Source: Ornithinibacter aureus
Lineage (GTDB): Bacteria; Actinomycetota; Actinomycetes; Actinomycetales; Dermatophilaceae
Assembly (NCBI RefSeq): GCF_009858245.1
Contig: NZ_VMSB01000001.1
Coordinates: 3,477,623 to 3,541,622, forward strand
DNA length: 64,000 nucleotides
Direction: 5' to 3'
Program-made: the position numbers and the translations under genes
The notes under the pieces: generated by a model
Told to the model about the DNA's origin: nothing
Databases searched by the model: none
What the model saw: only the letters and a program-made list of their open reading frames with translations
Shown: positions 16,247-25,696 of the stretch, piece by piece
Numbering within the stretch: the first letter of the stretch is position 1
Layout: each line of letters opens with the position of its first letter

Positions 16247-17848
16247 TCAGGTTTGGCCTGATGCCCCGCCCAGGGACGGGGTCGGCTCCTCGACCCTCAG
16301 GGTAACCGTCAGCCGGCCTGGAGTGCCGGAGCCCATGGTCAGGTGCGCCGCGACACCCTCCACCCGGGGAGTGGCGTAGCTCTGGCGCGCCGACCGGGGG
16401 TCGCCGTCGTGCTCGACCTCGACGCTCACCGGCCCGACGACGGATGCCGTGAGCGTCACCCACGCGTTGTGGGCGCCGCTTGCCTGCGCATCGGCCAACA
16501 CGTCCATGACGAGGCGGTGCACGAGGATCTCGACACGGGGGTCGAGCCGGCGTTGGCGCTCGCTCACGGTCACCGTGGTGCGCATGCCGGTGACGCTGCC
16601 GAAGCTCTGGACGGCGGCACCGAGCACCGCCCCGAGGCCGCTGCCCGGCCGCTCGGCGACCCGCAGGTCGGTGATGTTGAGGCGCAGGTCGGCCATGACA
16701 CCGCTCAGCTGCTGGCGGAAGGCGTCGAGGCTGTCACGCAGGGGAACGCCGGGTGGCCCGGCCTGCGCCCGCAGGGCGTCGACGCCGTAGCCGAGGGCCG
16801 CGAGCTCCTGCGCGATCCCGTCGTGGATGTCGCGTGCGATCCGGTCTCGTTCCTCGATGCTCGCCACCTGCCGCAGCTCGCCGAACAGCAGCCCGGCCTG
16901 GATCGTCGGCGCGACTCGCCGGGTCACCTCCCGGGCGACCCGCCGCTCTTCGGTCGTGAACGGCTGCGTCGCGTCGCGCTCGGCCACCAGCACGGTCGTC
17001 GACCCGTTGCCGAGCGCACACGGCACGACGAGCGCCCGGCGCTCACCGAGATCGTCGGTGAAGGTCACCTCGGTCGGGGTGAACCGGTCCGCACCGACCG
17101 ACAGCACCCGGCCTATCTCGTCGGAGACCGCCCACGGTGCCCGCGTCGACCCGCGCAGCGCAACCGGCACGAGGTGGCGCGAATCCGGCGTGACGAGCAC
17201 GGCGCTGCGGGTCGACGGCACGTCCGAGGCCAACAGGTCGAGGGCGAGCGTCGCGCTCGCGAGCGCGTCCAGACCGGTGGACATCTGGGCGGAGAGGTCC
17301 TGCAGACGGGCGATGAGCTCGATGGCCTCACGTGCTGCCGGGTCCGACTCCTCGGCGGCCGCCTCCGCGGCCAGCCGCTGGTTCCACGCCCCGAGGACGC
17401 TGAGCGCGGCGGCCGCCGCGAGCCACGCGAGCAGCGACCACGTGAGGTCGTGGTCGTGTTCGCCGAGGGCGAAGGCCAGGAGGCAGGCGCCACCGGCCGC
17501 GGCCGAGGTCAGCAGCACCCCGAACCGGCCCAGGCGGGTGCCGGCGTGGTATGCCGGGGCGAACACGAGCAGCGTCGCTCCGGTGTGGATCAGGCCGTAC
17601 GCCGCACCCGCCGCTGCGGCAGATGTCGCGAGCATCGCCACGACAAGGCTCTCGACGACGCCTTGGCGAGCCACCGGCAGCCGGTCGAGGGTCGTGATGA
17701 CGAGTTCGACCATCGTCACGAGCGCCAGCCACGGCAGCACCTGAAGGAGCACGTTGCTGATCTCGGCGACGAACACGGCGAGGATGAGGAAGGTCAGGCG
17801 AATGGCGACCGAGGCGTCGAGCCAGTTGAGCCAGCGCTGTCGGGTCAC
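16247..17848 (-). CDS. Sensor histidine kinase of the HisKA_3 type with a divergent ATPase domain
   Basis: This is a 533-residue membrane kinase. Five or six hydrophobic segments lie in residues 15-160, then a GAF-like linker, then the HisKA_3 dimerisation box with the phospho-accepting His in RDRIARDIHDGIAQE (near residue 340). The C-terminal ATPase part is poorly conserved: no clear N-box Asn-containing helix or GxGL lid is visible (VMDVLADAQASGAHNAW stands in its place). Kinase activity may be weak or partner-dependent. It is the first gene of a pair with the NarL-type regulator. A TACCCT box ends 6 bases before the GTG start. Confidence 0.82.
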   Translation of the reverse strand: MTRQRWLNWLDASVAIRLTFLILAVFVAEISNVLLQVLPWLALVTMVELVITTLDRLPVARQGVVESLVVAMLATSAAAAGAAYGLIHTGATLLVFAPAYHAGTRLGRFGVLLTSAAAGGACLLAFALGEHDHDLTWSLLAWLAAAAALSVLGAWNQRLAAEAAAEESDPAAREAIELIARLQDLSAQMSTGLDALASATLALDLLASDVPSTRSAVLVTPDSRHLVPVALRGSTRAPWAVSDEIGRVLSVGADRFTPTEVTFTDDLGERRALVVPCALGNGSTTVLVAERDATQPFTTEERRVAREVTRRVAPTIQAGLLFGELRQVASIEERDRIARDIHDGIAQELAALGYGVDALRAQAGPPGVPLRDSLDAFRQQLSGVMADLRLNITDLRVAERPGSGLGAVLGAAVQSFGSVTGMRTTVTVSERQRRLDPRVEILVHRLVMDVLADAQASGAHNAWVTLTASVVGPVSVEVEHDGDPRSARQSYATPRVEGVAAHLTMGSGTPGRLTVTLRVEEPTPSLGGASGQT

Positions 17849-17854
17849 CTACGC

Positions 17855-17860
17855 AGGGTA
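17855..17860 (-). promoter_or_regulatory. Leaderless -10 box for the histidine kinase
   Basis: TACCCT on the minus strand ends 6 bases before the GTG at 17848. Confidence 0.45.
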
Positions 17861-17928
17861 GCCCCGGGCCGTGCTCACCCGGCCTGACCAGCCCCGTTGC
17901 GTGCAGGGAACTCCCACAGTGCTGTGCG

Positions 17929-17946
17929 AGACTGGCTCGACAGTCT
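17929..17946. promoter_or_regulatory. Inverted repeat upstream of mtrA
   Basis: AGACTG-GCTCGA-CAGTCT lies 23 bases before the mtrA start, close to where its transcript should begin. It may be an operator; no regulator can be named. Confidence 0.35.
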
Positions 17947-17969
17947 GCCCCGGGAAAGGAACCGCCGAC

Positions 17970-18647
17970 GTGAAGGGTCGTGTGCTCGTCGTCGATGACG
18001 ACCTCGCGCTGGCGGAGATGCTCGGCATCGTCCTGCGCAACGAAGGCCTGGAGGTGCACCACGTCGCCGACGGCTCGTCCGCGATCGGTGCCTTCCGCGA
18101 GCACCGCCCCGACCTGGTGCTCCTCGACGTCATGCTCCCCGGCATCGACGGGCTAGAGGTGTGCCGCCAGATCCGGGGCGAGTCGGGCGTGCCGATCGTC
18201 ATGCTGACCGCCCGCACCGACACCGTCGACGTCGTCGTGGGCCTGGAATCCGGTGCCGACGACTACGTCGTCAAGCCCTTCAAGCCCCAGGAGCTCATCG
18301 CCCGGGTGCGGGCCCGCCTGCGGCGCGACAACGAGCCCGAGCCCGAGCGCCTCACCATCGGCGACCTCGCCATCGACGTCGCCGGCCACTCGGTGACCCG
18401 TGGCGACGAGCGGCTCTCGATCACCCCGCTCGAGTTCGACCTGCTCGTCGCCCTGGCCCGCAAGCCCTGGCAGGTGTTCACCCGCGAGGTGCTCCTCGAG
18501 CAGGTGTGGGGCTACCGGCACGCCGGTGACACCCGGTTGGTCAATGTTCACGTCCAGCGACTGCGCAGCAAGATCGAGCACGACCCCGAGCGTCCCGAGA
18601 TCGTCGTCACCGTGCGCGGTGTCGGCTACAAGGCCGGCCAGGCCTGA
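17970..18647 (+). CDS. mtrA: Response regulator MtrA
   Basis: This 225-residue OmpR-family regulator closely follows actinobacterial MtrA. The receiver starts KGRVLVVDDDLALAEML, has its phospho-acceptor in LVLLDVMLPGIDG near residue 53 and the conserved KPFKPQEL. The winged-helix DNA-binding half contains LTPLEFDLL-like and VWGYRHAGDTRLVNVHV blocks. MtrA couples cell-cycle and cell-wall functions in actinobacteria. The GTG has a GGAAAGGAA site upstream. It is followed by mtrB after 5 bases and by lpqB, the standard operon. An inverted repeat near the transcript start could be regulatory. Confidence 0.95.
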   Translation: MKGRVLVVDDDLALAEMLGIVLRNEGLEVHHVADGSSAIGAFREHRPDLVLLDVMLPGIDGLEVCRQIRGESGVPIVMLTARTDTVDVVVGLESGADDYVVKPFKPQELIARVRARLRRDNEPEPERLTIGDLAIDVAGHSVTRGDERLSITPLEFDLLVALARKPWQVFTREVLLEQVWGYRHAGDTRLVNVHVQRLRSKIEHDPERPEIVVTVRGVGYKAGQA

Positions 18648-18652
18648 GCTCG

Positions 18653-20215
18653 ATGCGCGATGCGCTCGCCCACCTGGGTCAACGGTGGCGGCAGTCCCTC
18701 CAGCTGAGGGTCGTCACGACGACGATGCTCCTCGGCCTGCTCGTCGTCTCCGCCCTCGGCGGGGTGCTCTACCAGCAGATCGCCCGCGGTCTGGAGAGCG
18801 ACAAGATCGACACCTCGCAGTCCGAGGCGCTCGCGCTGGCCGCCCAGGCCCAGACGACGTGGGACAACTCCACCGCCACCTCGGTCGACGACCTTGACCA
18901 GGCGGCCCGCGACATCATGACGCGCCTGCTCGCGGCGCCGGGGTCCAACCCCAGCCGCTACGTCGTCATGAGCCGCTCGGTCGGCAACGACAGCGACATC
19001 GTGCTCGCGACCCTGCGCAGCGGCGTCCTCGACCTGTCGGTGGTGAGCCCCGAGCTCCAGGCCGCCGTGGCGGCATCCCCGGGTCGCCAGCAGACCCAGA
19101 TGAGCGAGGTCACCCTCGGAGGCGAGAACCTCCCGGCGTTCATCGTCGGCAGCGTCGTCGAGGTGCCCAACGCCGGCCCCTACGACCTGTACTTCATCTA
19201 CCCGCTGGGGCAGGAGGTCGCGACGATGGACTTGATCACGAACTCGTTCGTGATCGCCGGTCTCACCCTGACCCTGCTCGTCGGCGCCGTCGCGTGGGTG
19301 GTCACCCGGCAGGTCGTCGCCCCGGTGCGCCGGGCTGGTGAGGTCGCCCAGCGGCTGTCGGCCGGCAAGCTCAACGAACGGATGCCGTCGCGCGGCGAGG
19401 ACGACCTCGCCCTCCTCGCGACGTCGTTCAACGCCATGGCTGACAGCCTCCAGTCGCAGATCCGCCAGCTCGAGGGGCTGTCCGCCGTGCAGCAGCGCTT
19501 CGTCTCCGACGTCTCGCACGAACTGCGCACGCCGCTCACGACGATCCGGATGGCCGTCGACGTCATCCACGACTCCCGCACCGGCTTCGACCACTCGGTG
19601 GCCCGGTCCGCCGAACTGCTCGCCGGTGAGCTGGACCGGTTCGAGGAACTGCTCGCCGACCTGCTCGAGATCAGCCGCTTCGACGCCGGCGCCGCCGCCC
19701 TCGACGTCGAGACGGTCGACCTGCGCAGCCCCCTGCGCCGCGTCGTCGAGGCCACCCGGCCGTTGGCCGACCGGCGGGGGAGCGTGGTCACCCTCCACGT
19801 GCCCGACGAGCCGGCCGAGGCCGAGGTCGACGAGCGCCGGGTCGAGCGCATCCTGCGCAACCTCGTCGTCAACGCCATCGAGCACGGTGAGGGCCGGCCC
19901 GTCGACATCCACGTCGGTGTCGGGTCGGATGCCGTGGCGGTCGTCGTCGAGGACCACGGCGTCGGTCTGCGGCCGGGTGAGGCGGCCAACGTCTTCACCC
20001 GGTTCTGGCGCGCCGACCCCGCTCGCGCCCGCACGACGGGCGGCACGGGGCTCGGCCTGTCGATCTCGCTCGAGGATGCTCGCCTGCACCACGGGTGGCT
20101 CCAGGCGTGGGGTGAGCGCGGGGTCGGCTCGCGGTTCCGCCTGACCCTGCCGCAGCGGGCGGGGGCGACCCTGCACGGCTCACCGCTGCCGCTCAGCCCG
20201 AACGAGGAGCCATGA
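18653..20215 (+). CDS. mtrB: Sensor histidine kinase MtrB
   Basis: This is a 520-residue membrane kinase and partner of MtrA. Two helices (about residues 22-42 and 200-222) frame an extracytoplasmic sensor domain. A HAMP linker (RQVVAPVRRAGEVAQRLSAG), a HisKA box with the phospho-His in SDVSHELRTPLT near residue 287, and an ATPase domain with GVGLRPGEAANVFTRFWR and GGTGLGLSI follow. All catalytic motifs look intact. The stop overlaps the lpqB start as ATGA. In related organisms LpqB binds MtrB and modulates signalling, which the conserved gene order supports here. Confidence 0.95.
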   Translation: MRDALAHLGQRWRQSLQLRVVTTTMLLGLLVVSALGGVLYQQIARGLESDKIDTSQSEALALAAQAQTTWDNSTATSVDDLDQAARDIMTRLLAAPGSNPSRYVVMSRSVGNDSDIVLATLRSGVLDLSVVSPELQAAVAASPGRQQTQMSEVTLGGENLPAFIVGSVVEVPNAGPYDLYFIYPLGQEVATMDLITNSFVIAGLTLTLLVGAVAWVVTRQVVAPVRRAGEVAQRLSAGKLNERMPSRGEDDLALLATSFNAMADSLQSQIRQLEGLSAVQQRFVSDVSHELRTPLTTIRMAVDVIHDSRTGFDHSVARSAELLAGELDRFEELLADLLEISRFDAGAAALDVETVDLRSPLRRVVEATRPLADRRGSVVTLHVPDEPAEAEVDERRVERILRNLVVNAIEHGEGRPVDIHVGVGSDAVAVVVEDHGVGLRPGEAANVFTRFWRADPARARTTGGTGLGLSISLEDARLHHGWLQAWGERGVGSRFRLTLPQRAGATLHGSPLPLSPNEEP

Positions 20216-21978
20216 CCAGGTTCGTGCGGGCGGCCCTTGCCCTCCTGGTGGTGCTGGCGCTCGCCGGCTGCGGGGGGCTGTCGAGCGAAGGGCCCGTCGA
20301 GCCCGGTCGCGAGGTCGGCAGCGGTCGCCCCGCCGACCTGCGGGTGACCTTCCCAGGGCCCCGAACCGGTGAGATCCAGGAGAGCATCGTGCGCGGCTTC
20401 GTGCGCGCAGGGGCAGCCAGCGATGCGGCCTACGACAACGCGCGCGCCTTCCTCACCGCCTCGGTCAGCGAGGCGTGGAACCCTGACGCCTCGCTCGTGC
20501 TCCTGGCCGAGGCAGCGCCACCCGCCACGGTGCTCGTCAACCCCACGACCGTGCGCATCACCGCCAAGGTCGCCGCCACCGTCGACGAGGAAGGGCGCCA
20601 CACCGCCGCGCCACCGGGAAGCACCGTGACGGCCGAGTTCCAGCTCGAGACCGTGGGCGGGCAGTGGCGCATCGCGGCCCTGCCCGAGGGCTTCGGCCGC
20701 TGGATCGCCAGCACCGAGGTCAACCGGCTCGTGCGCCCCTACGCCGTGCACTACGTGTCGACGAGTCAGCGGGCGCTCATCCCCGACGTGCGGTGGTTCC
20801 CCGTCGATCGCCTCGCCACCCGGCTGGCACGCGCCCAGATCCTGCCCCTGCCCGAGCACTTCGACGGTGCGGCCGTCACGGCTGTCCCGCTCGGCGCACG
20901 GCTGCTCGGCGACGCCGTCTCGATCGATTCAGGGGTCGCGACCGTCAACCTCATCTCAAGCAAGCTGGCGCCCGGCCAGACGACGAGAAAGAACCTGTGG
21001 GCACAGTTCGTCGCCACGCTCATCCAGGATCCCGCAGTCACTCGGGTGTCCCTCTCCGTCGACGACGTGCCCGTCAACCTGCTCACGCTCGACGGTTCGG
21101 CCGGCACGCTCGCCGAGGTCGGGTTCACCCCGCCGCCGCCGGTCACCCTGGCTGCCCCGGTGGTCCGCCGTGGCGAGGAGGTGGCGGTCTTCGACCCCAG
21201 CAGCCTCGGGGACCAGGAACCGCGTGAGCCCGCCGACCAGCGACCCTACCCCGCAGTGCCCGCCGGCTTCTCCCGTCTGGCCCTGTCCGCCGATGGCAAC
21301 GAGCTGGCGGCGATCAACCCGGGCGGTGACGGAGTCTCCCGTTGGCGCGACGCCAACCGCTACGTCGTGCCGCTGCCCGGCGGTGCCGTCGGGAGCCCGT
21401 CCTACGACAGCCGGGGCTGGCTGTGGGTGGGTGCCGTCGGCGCCGGGGGCGCCGGCGCGCCACGACTGTTCGTCGTCAACACGGCATCCGACCCGGCCGG
21501 GGCCGACGCCGCTGCCGTCGCCGTCGAGGCGGCCTGGCTCGCCGGGCGCCGGGTGCTCGAGGCCCGCGTCGCCCCCGACCGAGACCGCATCGCCGTGCTG
21601 TCCACGGCGGCCGACGGCCGCGACGCGCGGATCGACCTCTCCGGGGTCGTTCGCTCACGCGCCGGGCAGCCGCAGCGGCTCGCGTCGCCGCTGCGCCTCG
21701 GTGTCTCGCTGGTGCGGGCCACGAGCCTGGCCTGGCTCGACGACCGCACCCTGGCCGCGCTCGGGGTCCTCGAGGGCAGCACCCTCCAGCCGGTCATCAT
21801 CACCGTCGGCGGAGGAGTGCGGGCACTGACGGCAGCCCCGGATGCCGTGGCCATCACGTCCACGGGCGGCGAACGTGACCTGTGGGTCACCACCTCGACG
21901 GGACGCCTGCTCGGCCGTGCGGGCTCCCAGTGGGTCGACAGCGGCCCAGCGACCGACCTCGCCGTCGCCTCCGGCTGA
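20212..21978 (+). CDS. lpqB: Lipoprotein LpqB
   Basis: This 588-residue exported lipoprotein has the lipobox LAGC with the acylated Cys near residue 21. A GerMN-type domain occupies the first half (IVRGFVRAGAASDAAYDNARAFL is the family start). The second half is a beta-propeller-like LpqB domain. It works with the MtrAB system in the cell envelope of actinobacteria. The ATG overlaps the mtrB stop, so translation is probably coupled. It ends before a 20-bp inverted repeat that may terminate the operon. Confidence 0.93.
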   Translation: MTRFVRAALALLVVLALAGCGGLSSEGPVEPGREVGSGRPADLRVTFPGPRTGEIQESIVRGFVRAGAASDAAYDNARAFLTASVSEAWNPDASLVLLAEAAPPATVLVNPTTVRITAKVAATVDEEGRHTAAPPGSTVTAEFQLETVGGQWRIAALPEGFGRWIASTEVNRLVRPYAVHYVSTSQRALIPDVRWFPVDRLATRLARAQILPLPEHFDGAAVTAVPLGARLLGDAVSIDSGVATVNLISSKLAPGQTTRKNLWAQFVATLIQDPAVTRVSLSVDDVPVNLLTLDGSAGTLAEVGFTPPPPVTLAAPVVRRGEEVAVFDPSSLGDQEPREPADQRPYPAVPAGFSRLALSADGNELAAINPGGDGVSRWRDANRYVVPLPGGAVGSPSYDSRGWLWVGAVGAGGAGAPRLFVVNTASDPAGADAAAVAVEAAWLAGRRVLEARVAPDRDRIAVLSTAADGRDARIDLSGVVRSRAGQPQRLASPLRLGVSLVRATSLAWLDDRTLAALGVLEGSTLQPVIITVGGGVRALTAAPDAVAITSTGGERDLWVTTSTGRLLGRAGSQWVDSGPATDLAVASG

Positions 21979-21987
21979 CGGAGCCCA

Positions 21988-22049
21988 ATCGAGAGGTCGA
22001 GACATGCCCGGGATCCCCGATCTGCACCTGCATGTCTCGACCCCTCGAT
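21988..22049 (+). terminator. 20-bp inverted repeat after lpqB
   Basis: Arms at 21988-22007 and 22030-22049 match at 19 of 20 positions (GGTCGAGACATGC core) around a 22-base loop. It probably ends the mtrAB-lpqB transcript. A TCCACAGG word follows at 22058. Confidence 0.65.
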
Positions 22050-22126
22050 GTCGCGCGTCCACAGGGGGGCGATCCTCACGGGCGGCAGCACGTGGTGTCG
22101 GGTCATGCTGGGCCCAAGGGGGTGCC

Positions 22127-22894
22127 ATGGGGGACAGGCTCTGGGAACGGGTGGCGGGCGCAGCGGCAGCGGCCGGTGAGCTCGTGCTGCCGTCGCGGTG
22201 CGCGGCCTGCCACCGACCCGGCCCACCGCTCTGCCGAGCCTGCACGGCCACCCTGCGCACGGCATCCCAGGGGTGGCCCGCGCTCGTCACCCTCGATCCG
22301 AGCCCGCTCGGGATGCCGGCCTGCTGGGCGGCGGCGCCGTTCGACGGGCCGCTGCGGTTGGCCGTCACGGCCTACAAGGACGAGGAGAGACGCGACCTGC
22401 GCCCTGCCCTCGGACAGCTGCTGGCGTCGGCGCTGACGACCGCCTTCGCCGCTGACCCCACCCTGCGCCGCCACGTCGCGCGGGATGGACCCGTGCTGCT
22501 CGTGCCCCTTCCGACGGCACGGTCGGCGCGGCGGCGGCGAGGCGACGACCCGGTCGGGGACCTCGCCCGCGCGGGTGCGCGCGGTGGCCCGCCCGGCATC
22601 CACCTCGCGCCAGCCCTGCGGCACACCCGGCGGGTCGCCGACCAGTCCCGCCTCGACCGCTCGGCCAGGGCGGCGAACCTCGCCGGCGCGATCGAGGTGT
22701 CACGGCGGTGGCGCGAGGTGGTTCGGGGGGCGACGTGCCTGCTCGTCGACGACGTCGTGACCACCGGCGCGACGATGGCGGAGGCCGCCCGGGCGCTTCG
22801 GACCGTCGGCGCTGAGCACGTCGTCGCTGCCGCGGTGGCCGCCACACCGCGCCGTGTGACCCCCGCCCTTGTGGCCCGTCGGGCGGCGGACTAG
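22127..22894 (+). CDS. comF: ComF family phosphoribosyltransferase-like protein
   Basis: This is a 255-residue protein. Its N-terminal zinc-binding Cys pairs are CAAC and CRAC (residues about 20-40). The C-terminal half is a type I phosphoribosyltransferase fold with the PRPP loop CLLVDDVVTTGATM near residue 205. ComF supports DNA uptake in competent bacteria, but the actinobacterial relatives are mostly untested. The ATG is preceded by AAGGGGG. Its place between lpqB and hpf matches the M. tuberculosis order (Rv3242c). Confidence 0.87.
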   Translation: MGDRLWERVAGAAAAAGELVLPSRCAACHRPGPPLCRACTATLRTASQGWPALVTLDPSPLGMPACWAAAPFDGPLRLAVTAYKDEERRDLRPALGQLLASALTTAFAADPTLRRHVARDGPVLLVPLPTARSARRRRGDDPVGDLARAGARGGPPGIHLAPALRHTRRVADQSRLDRSARAANLAGAIEVSRRWREVVRGATCLLVDDVVTTGATMAEAARALRTVGAEHVVAAAVAATPRRVTPALVARRAAD

Positions 22895-22984
22895 CGTCAG
22901 TGCATGAGCCCCGATTGTGCGGAGGTGGTGCCGAGTTTCGCCGTAGAGCACTGAGCAACAAACCCCCAGCACAAGGAGGACCAC

Positions 22985-23638
22985 GTGGACATTTCCGTCA
23001 CCGGACGGCACCTGACCGTCTCCGATCGATTCCGTGCACACATCGAGGAGAAGCTGGCGAAGATCACCCAGCTCGAGCCGCGCACGCGTCGAGTGGAGGT
23101 TCTGATCAGCCACGAACCCAACCGCCGGCAGGCCAAGGCCTGCGACAAGGTGGAGATCACCTGCTACGCCAAGGGCCCCGTCATCCGGGCCGAGGCGTGC
23201 GAAGAGGACAAGTACGCAGCCCTCGACGTGGCGATCGACAAGCTGATGGAACGGCTCAGGCGTCAGCACGACCGGCGACAGGTCCACCGAGGGCGTCGAA
23301 CGCCCGAGTCCGTGGCGGCCGCGACCGCCCGCATCGTGCCCCCGGCCGACCAGTCCGTGGTCGATGCCGCCCCCGAGGTCGACGAGCCGGACGGCCCGTT
23401 CGGTGACTCGCCGGTCGAGGTCCGCGAGAAGATCCACCGCTCCTCGCCGATGACGCTGGCTGATGCCCTGCGCGAGATGGAACTCGTCGGGCACGACTTC
23501 TACCTCTTCCACGACACCGACACCGACCGCGCGAGCGTGGTCTACCGCCGCCGTGGGTGGAGCTACGGCGTGCTGCACCTCGACCTCGACGACGGCCCCC
23601 AGGACGGGCTCGCCGACGACGAGGCAGCCGCCTCCTGA
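22985..23638 (+). CDS. hpf: Ribosome hibernation promoting factor, long form
   Basis: This is a 217-residue ribosome-associated protein. The N-terminal domain (MDISVTGRHLTVSDRFRAHI, about residues 1-100) binds the decoding region. A flexible linker follows. The C-terminal dimerisation domain (HRSSPMTLADALREMELVG to GVLHLDLDDG) drives 100S dimer formation. Long-form length is normal. The GTG start has an excellent AAGGAGG site 6 bases upstream. In actinobacteria the gene is induced by stress or stationary phase; no clear stress promoter was identified here. Confidence 0.94.
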   Translation: MDISVTGRHLTVSDRFRAHIEEKLAKITQLEPRTRRVEVLISHEPNRRQAKACDKVEITCYAKGPVIRAEACEEDKYAALDVAIDKLMERLRRQHDRRQVHRGRRTPESVAAATARIVPPADQSVVDAAPEVDEPDGPFGDSPVEVREKIHRSSPMTLADALREMELVGHDFYLFHDTDTDRASVVYRRRGWSYGVLHLDLDDGPQDGLADDEAAAS

Positions 23639-23713
23639 TGGCGCGCAGGTCCGGGTGGTGGGCAACACCGCCCGGACCTGCCACCATGTTCTCGTGCAGG
23701 TGACGCAGGGACC

Positions 23714-24409
23714 GTGAACGGAGACCGCGTGCAGTCCGTTTCCCCGGGGACGGTGACCCGTGTGGTCATCGCGGACGACCATGCCCAGTACCGGCGGGGC
23801 ATGCAGATCGTCGTCGAGCTCGAGGGCACCGCGCGCGTGGTCGGCGAGGCTTCCAACGGTGACGAGGCCCTGGCGGTCTGCACCCGGCTGCGGCCCGACA
23901 TCGTGCTCATGGACGTTCGTATGCCGGGCGTCGGCGGCATCGAGGCCTGCCGCCGGATCCGCTGGGCGGTGCCCGAGACCCGCATCATCATGCTCACCAT
24001 GTCCGATGAGGAGGACGACCTCTTCGAGGCGATCAAGGCCGGTGCCAGCGGGTACCTGCTCAAGGGCGTGCCGGGGGAGGAGGTCCTCGCGGCGATCGGT
24101 CGGGTCGGCGAGGGGCAGGCGATCATCCCGGCCAGCATGGCTGCCATCCTGCTCACGGAGTTCGCCAGGCTCAGCCGCAACCCCGAACCGTTCCAGCGCA
24201 CCCTGCCGCCACTCACCGATCGCGAGGTCGAGGTGCTGCGCCTCGTCGCACGGGGCCAGGCCAACCGCGAGATCGCCGAGGGGTTGGTCATCTCGGAGAA
24301 CACCGTGAAGAACCACGTGCGCAACATCCTCGAGAAGCTGCACCTGCACTCACGGGTCGAGGCCGCCGTCTACGCGCACCAGCAGCACCTGATCCCCACG
24401 GATGAGTGA
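23714..24409 (+). CDS. NarL/LuxR-family response regulator
   Basis: This 231-residue regulator has an N-terminal receiver (VVIADDHAQYRRGMQ, acceptor Asp in DIVLMDVRMPGVGG). A C-terminal LuxR domain contains LTDREVEVLRLVARGQANREIA and NTVKNHVRNILEKLHLHSR. No cognate kinase is adjacent, so it is an orphan within the window. The conserved core begins near residue 14, so GTG codons at 23729 or 23753 are possible alternative starts. Its end overlaps the YcaQ-like gene by 8 bases, suggesting coexpression. It follows hpf with a 75-base gap. Confidence 0.85.
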   Translation: MNGDRVQSVSPGTVTRVVIADDHAQYRRGMQIVVELEGTARVVGEASNGDEALAVCTRLRPDIVLMDVRMPGVGGIEACRRIRWAVPETRIIMLTMSDEEDDLFEAIKAGASGYLLKGVPGEEVLAAIGRVGEGQAIIPASMAAILLTEFARLSRNPEPFQRTLPPLTDREVEVLRLVARGQANREIAEGLVISENTVKNHVRNILEKLHLHSRVEAAVYAHQQHLIPTDE

Positions 24410-25607
24410 CGCGCCCGCGCCCGTGCGTCTGTCGCAACGGGCTGCGCGCCGCATCGCGCTCGCCGCCCAGGGGTTCGGGCGGCCACGACCCGAGAGCCCC
24501 GGCATCCGTGACGTCCAGCGGGTCATCGACACCGTCACCGTCGTGCAGATCGACAGCGTCAACGTCGTCTCGCGCAGCCACTACCTGCCGTTCTTCTCCC
24601 GGCTCGGGGTCTATGACCCTTCGCTCGTCGACACCGCCCGTGACCGGGCGCCGCGACGACTCGTCGAGTACTGGGCGCACGAGGCCTCGCTCGTCGCCCC
24701 GTCGACGTGGCCCCTGCTCGACTTCCGGATGCGGCGCGCACGCGAGGACGCGTGGGGCACCATGCGGCACGTCGCGCGCGAGCGCCCCGACCTCGTCGAG
24801 GCCGTGCTCGACGAGGTCGCCAGGCGCGGGCCGATGACCAGCCGCGAGGTGGAGGCCGCCCTGGCCCATGACCTGCCTCGCCAGCGCGGCGACTGGGGGT
24901 GGAACTGGTCGCTGGTCAAGAGCGCCCTCGAGCACCTGTTCTGGGCGGGGGAGGTGTCCAGCGCCGGGAGGACGGCGCAGTTCGAGCGGCGCTACGCGGT
25001 GCCTGCGCGGGTGCTGCCCCCGCCCCTTCGGGCGCTCGCGCTCGACCCGCAGGCCCGGCCCTCGGAGGCCGAGAGCTTCCGCCGGCTCATCGAGCTGTCC
25101 GCCCGCGCCCACGGCGTCGGCACCGAGCAGTGCCTGCGTGACTACTTCCGGCTGCGCCCCGAGCAGGCCAGGCCGGCCATCGCTGCCCTCGTCGCCGACG
25201 GAACGTTGGTGCCGGCCGAGATCGCGGGTTGGCGACGACCCGCCTACCTGCACCGCGACGCCCGGCGACCACGCGGCATCCGGGCGCGTGCCCTGCTGTC
25301 ACCGTTCGACTCCCTCATCTGGCAGCGCGACCGCACCAGCGCCCTGTTCGACTTCGACTACCGGCTCGAGATCTACGTGCCCGAGCACCTGCGCGTGCAC
25401 GGCTACTACGTGCTGCCGTTCCTGTTGGCGGAGGACCTCGTCGCGCGCCTGGACCTCAAGGCCGACCGGGCCGCGGGGGTGCTGCGGGTGCGGCGGTGCA
25501 CGTGGGAGCCCGGCCGCGGTGGTGCCGAGGACCGGCGCGAGCTCGACGAGGAACTCGCCCTGCTGGCCACCTTCCTCGGCCTCACCCGTACCCAGATCGA
25601 CCAATAG
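24402..25607 (+). CDS. Winged-helix (HTH_42) DNA glycosylase of the YcaQ/AlkX family
   Basis: This 401-residue protein has the family's opening [17 protein letters not shown] and the catalytic-region motif [16 protein letters not shown] near residue 48. Later winged-helix blocks (LEYWAHEAS-like; [34 protein letters not shown]) are typical. Characterised members remove alkylated bases or unhook interstrand DNA crosslinks. Start overlaps the preceding regulator by 8 bases. The C-terminal residues TRTQIDQ and the stop codon are encoded by a copy of the 37-bp palindromic repeat, an unusual case of a repeat supplying a protein end. Confidence 0.85.
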   Translation: MSDAPAPVRLSQRAARRIALAAQGFGRPRPESPGIRDVQRVIDTVTVVQIDSVNVVSRSHYLPFFSRLGVYDPSLVDTARDRAPRRLVEYWAHEASLVAPSTWPLLDFRMRRAREDAWGTMRHVARERPDLVEAVLDEVARRGPMTSREVEAALAHDLPRQRGDWGWNWSLVKSALEHLFWAGEVSSAGRTAQFERRYAVPARVLPPPLRALALDPQARPSEAESFRRLIELSARAHGVGTEQCLRDYFRLRPEQARPAIAALVADGTLVPAEIAGWRRPAYLHRDARRPRGIRARALLSPFDSLIWQRDRTSALFDFDYRLEIYVPEHLRVHGYYVLPFLLAEDLVARLDLKADRAAGVLRVRRCTWEPGRGGAEDRRELDEELALLATFLGLTRTQIDQ

Positions 25608-25621
25608 GTCACCGGAGGTAC
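25585..25621. repeat. Third copy of the 37-bp palindromic repeat (inverted)
   Basis: Matches the copy at 2759-2795 at 34 of 37 positions, 27 of them contiguous, on the opposite strand. It includes the stop codon of the YcaQ-like gene. Confidence 0.8.
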
Positions 25622-25631
25622 GCCCAGCCCG

Positions 25632-25694
25632 CGACTTCTTGCACTCCAGCCACATCTGGCAAGGCCTGGCAGGTGGCTGGAGTGCAAGAAGTCG
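25632..25694. terminator. 22-bp perfect inverted repeat between convergent genes
   Basis: Arms 25632-25653 and 25673-25694 pair without mismatch over a 19-base loop. It lies between the YcaQ-like gene and the convergent acetyltransferase gene, where it could terminate both. Its arm shares TTGC-CTCCAGCCAC with repeats at 5331 and 38485. Confidence 0.8.
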
Positions 25695-25696
25695 TG

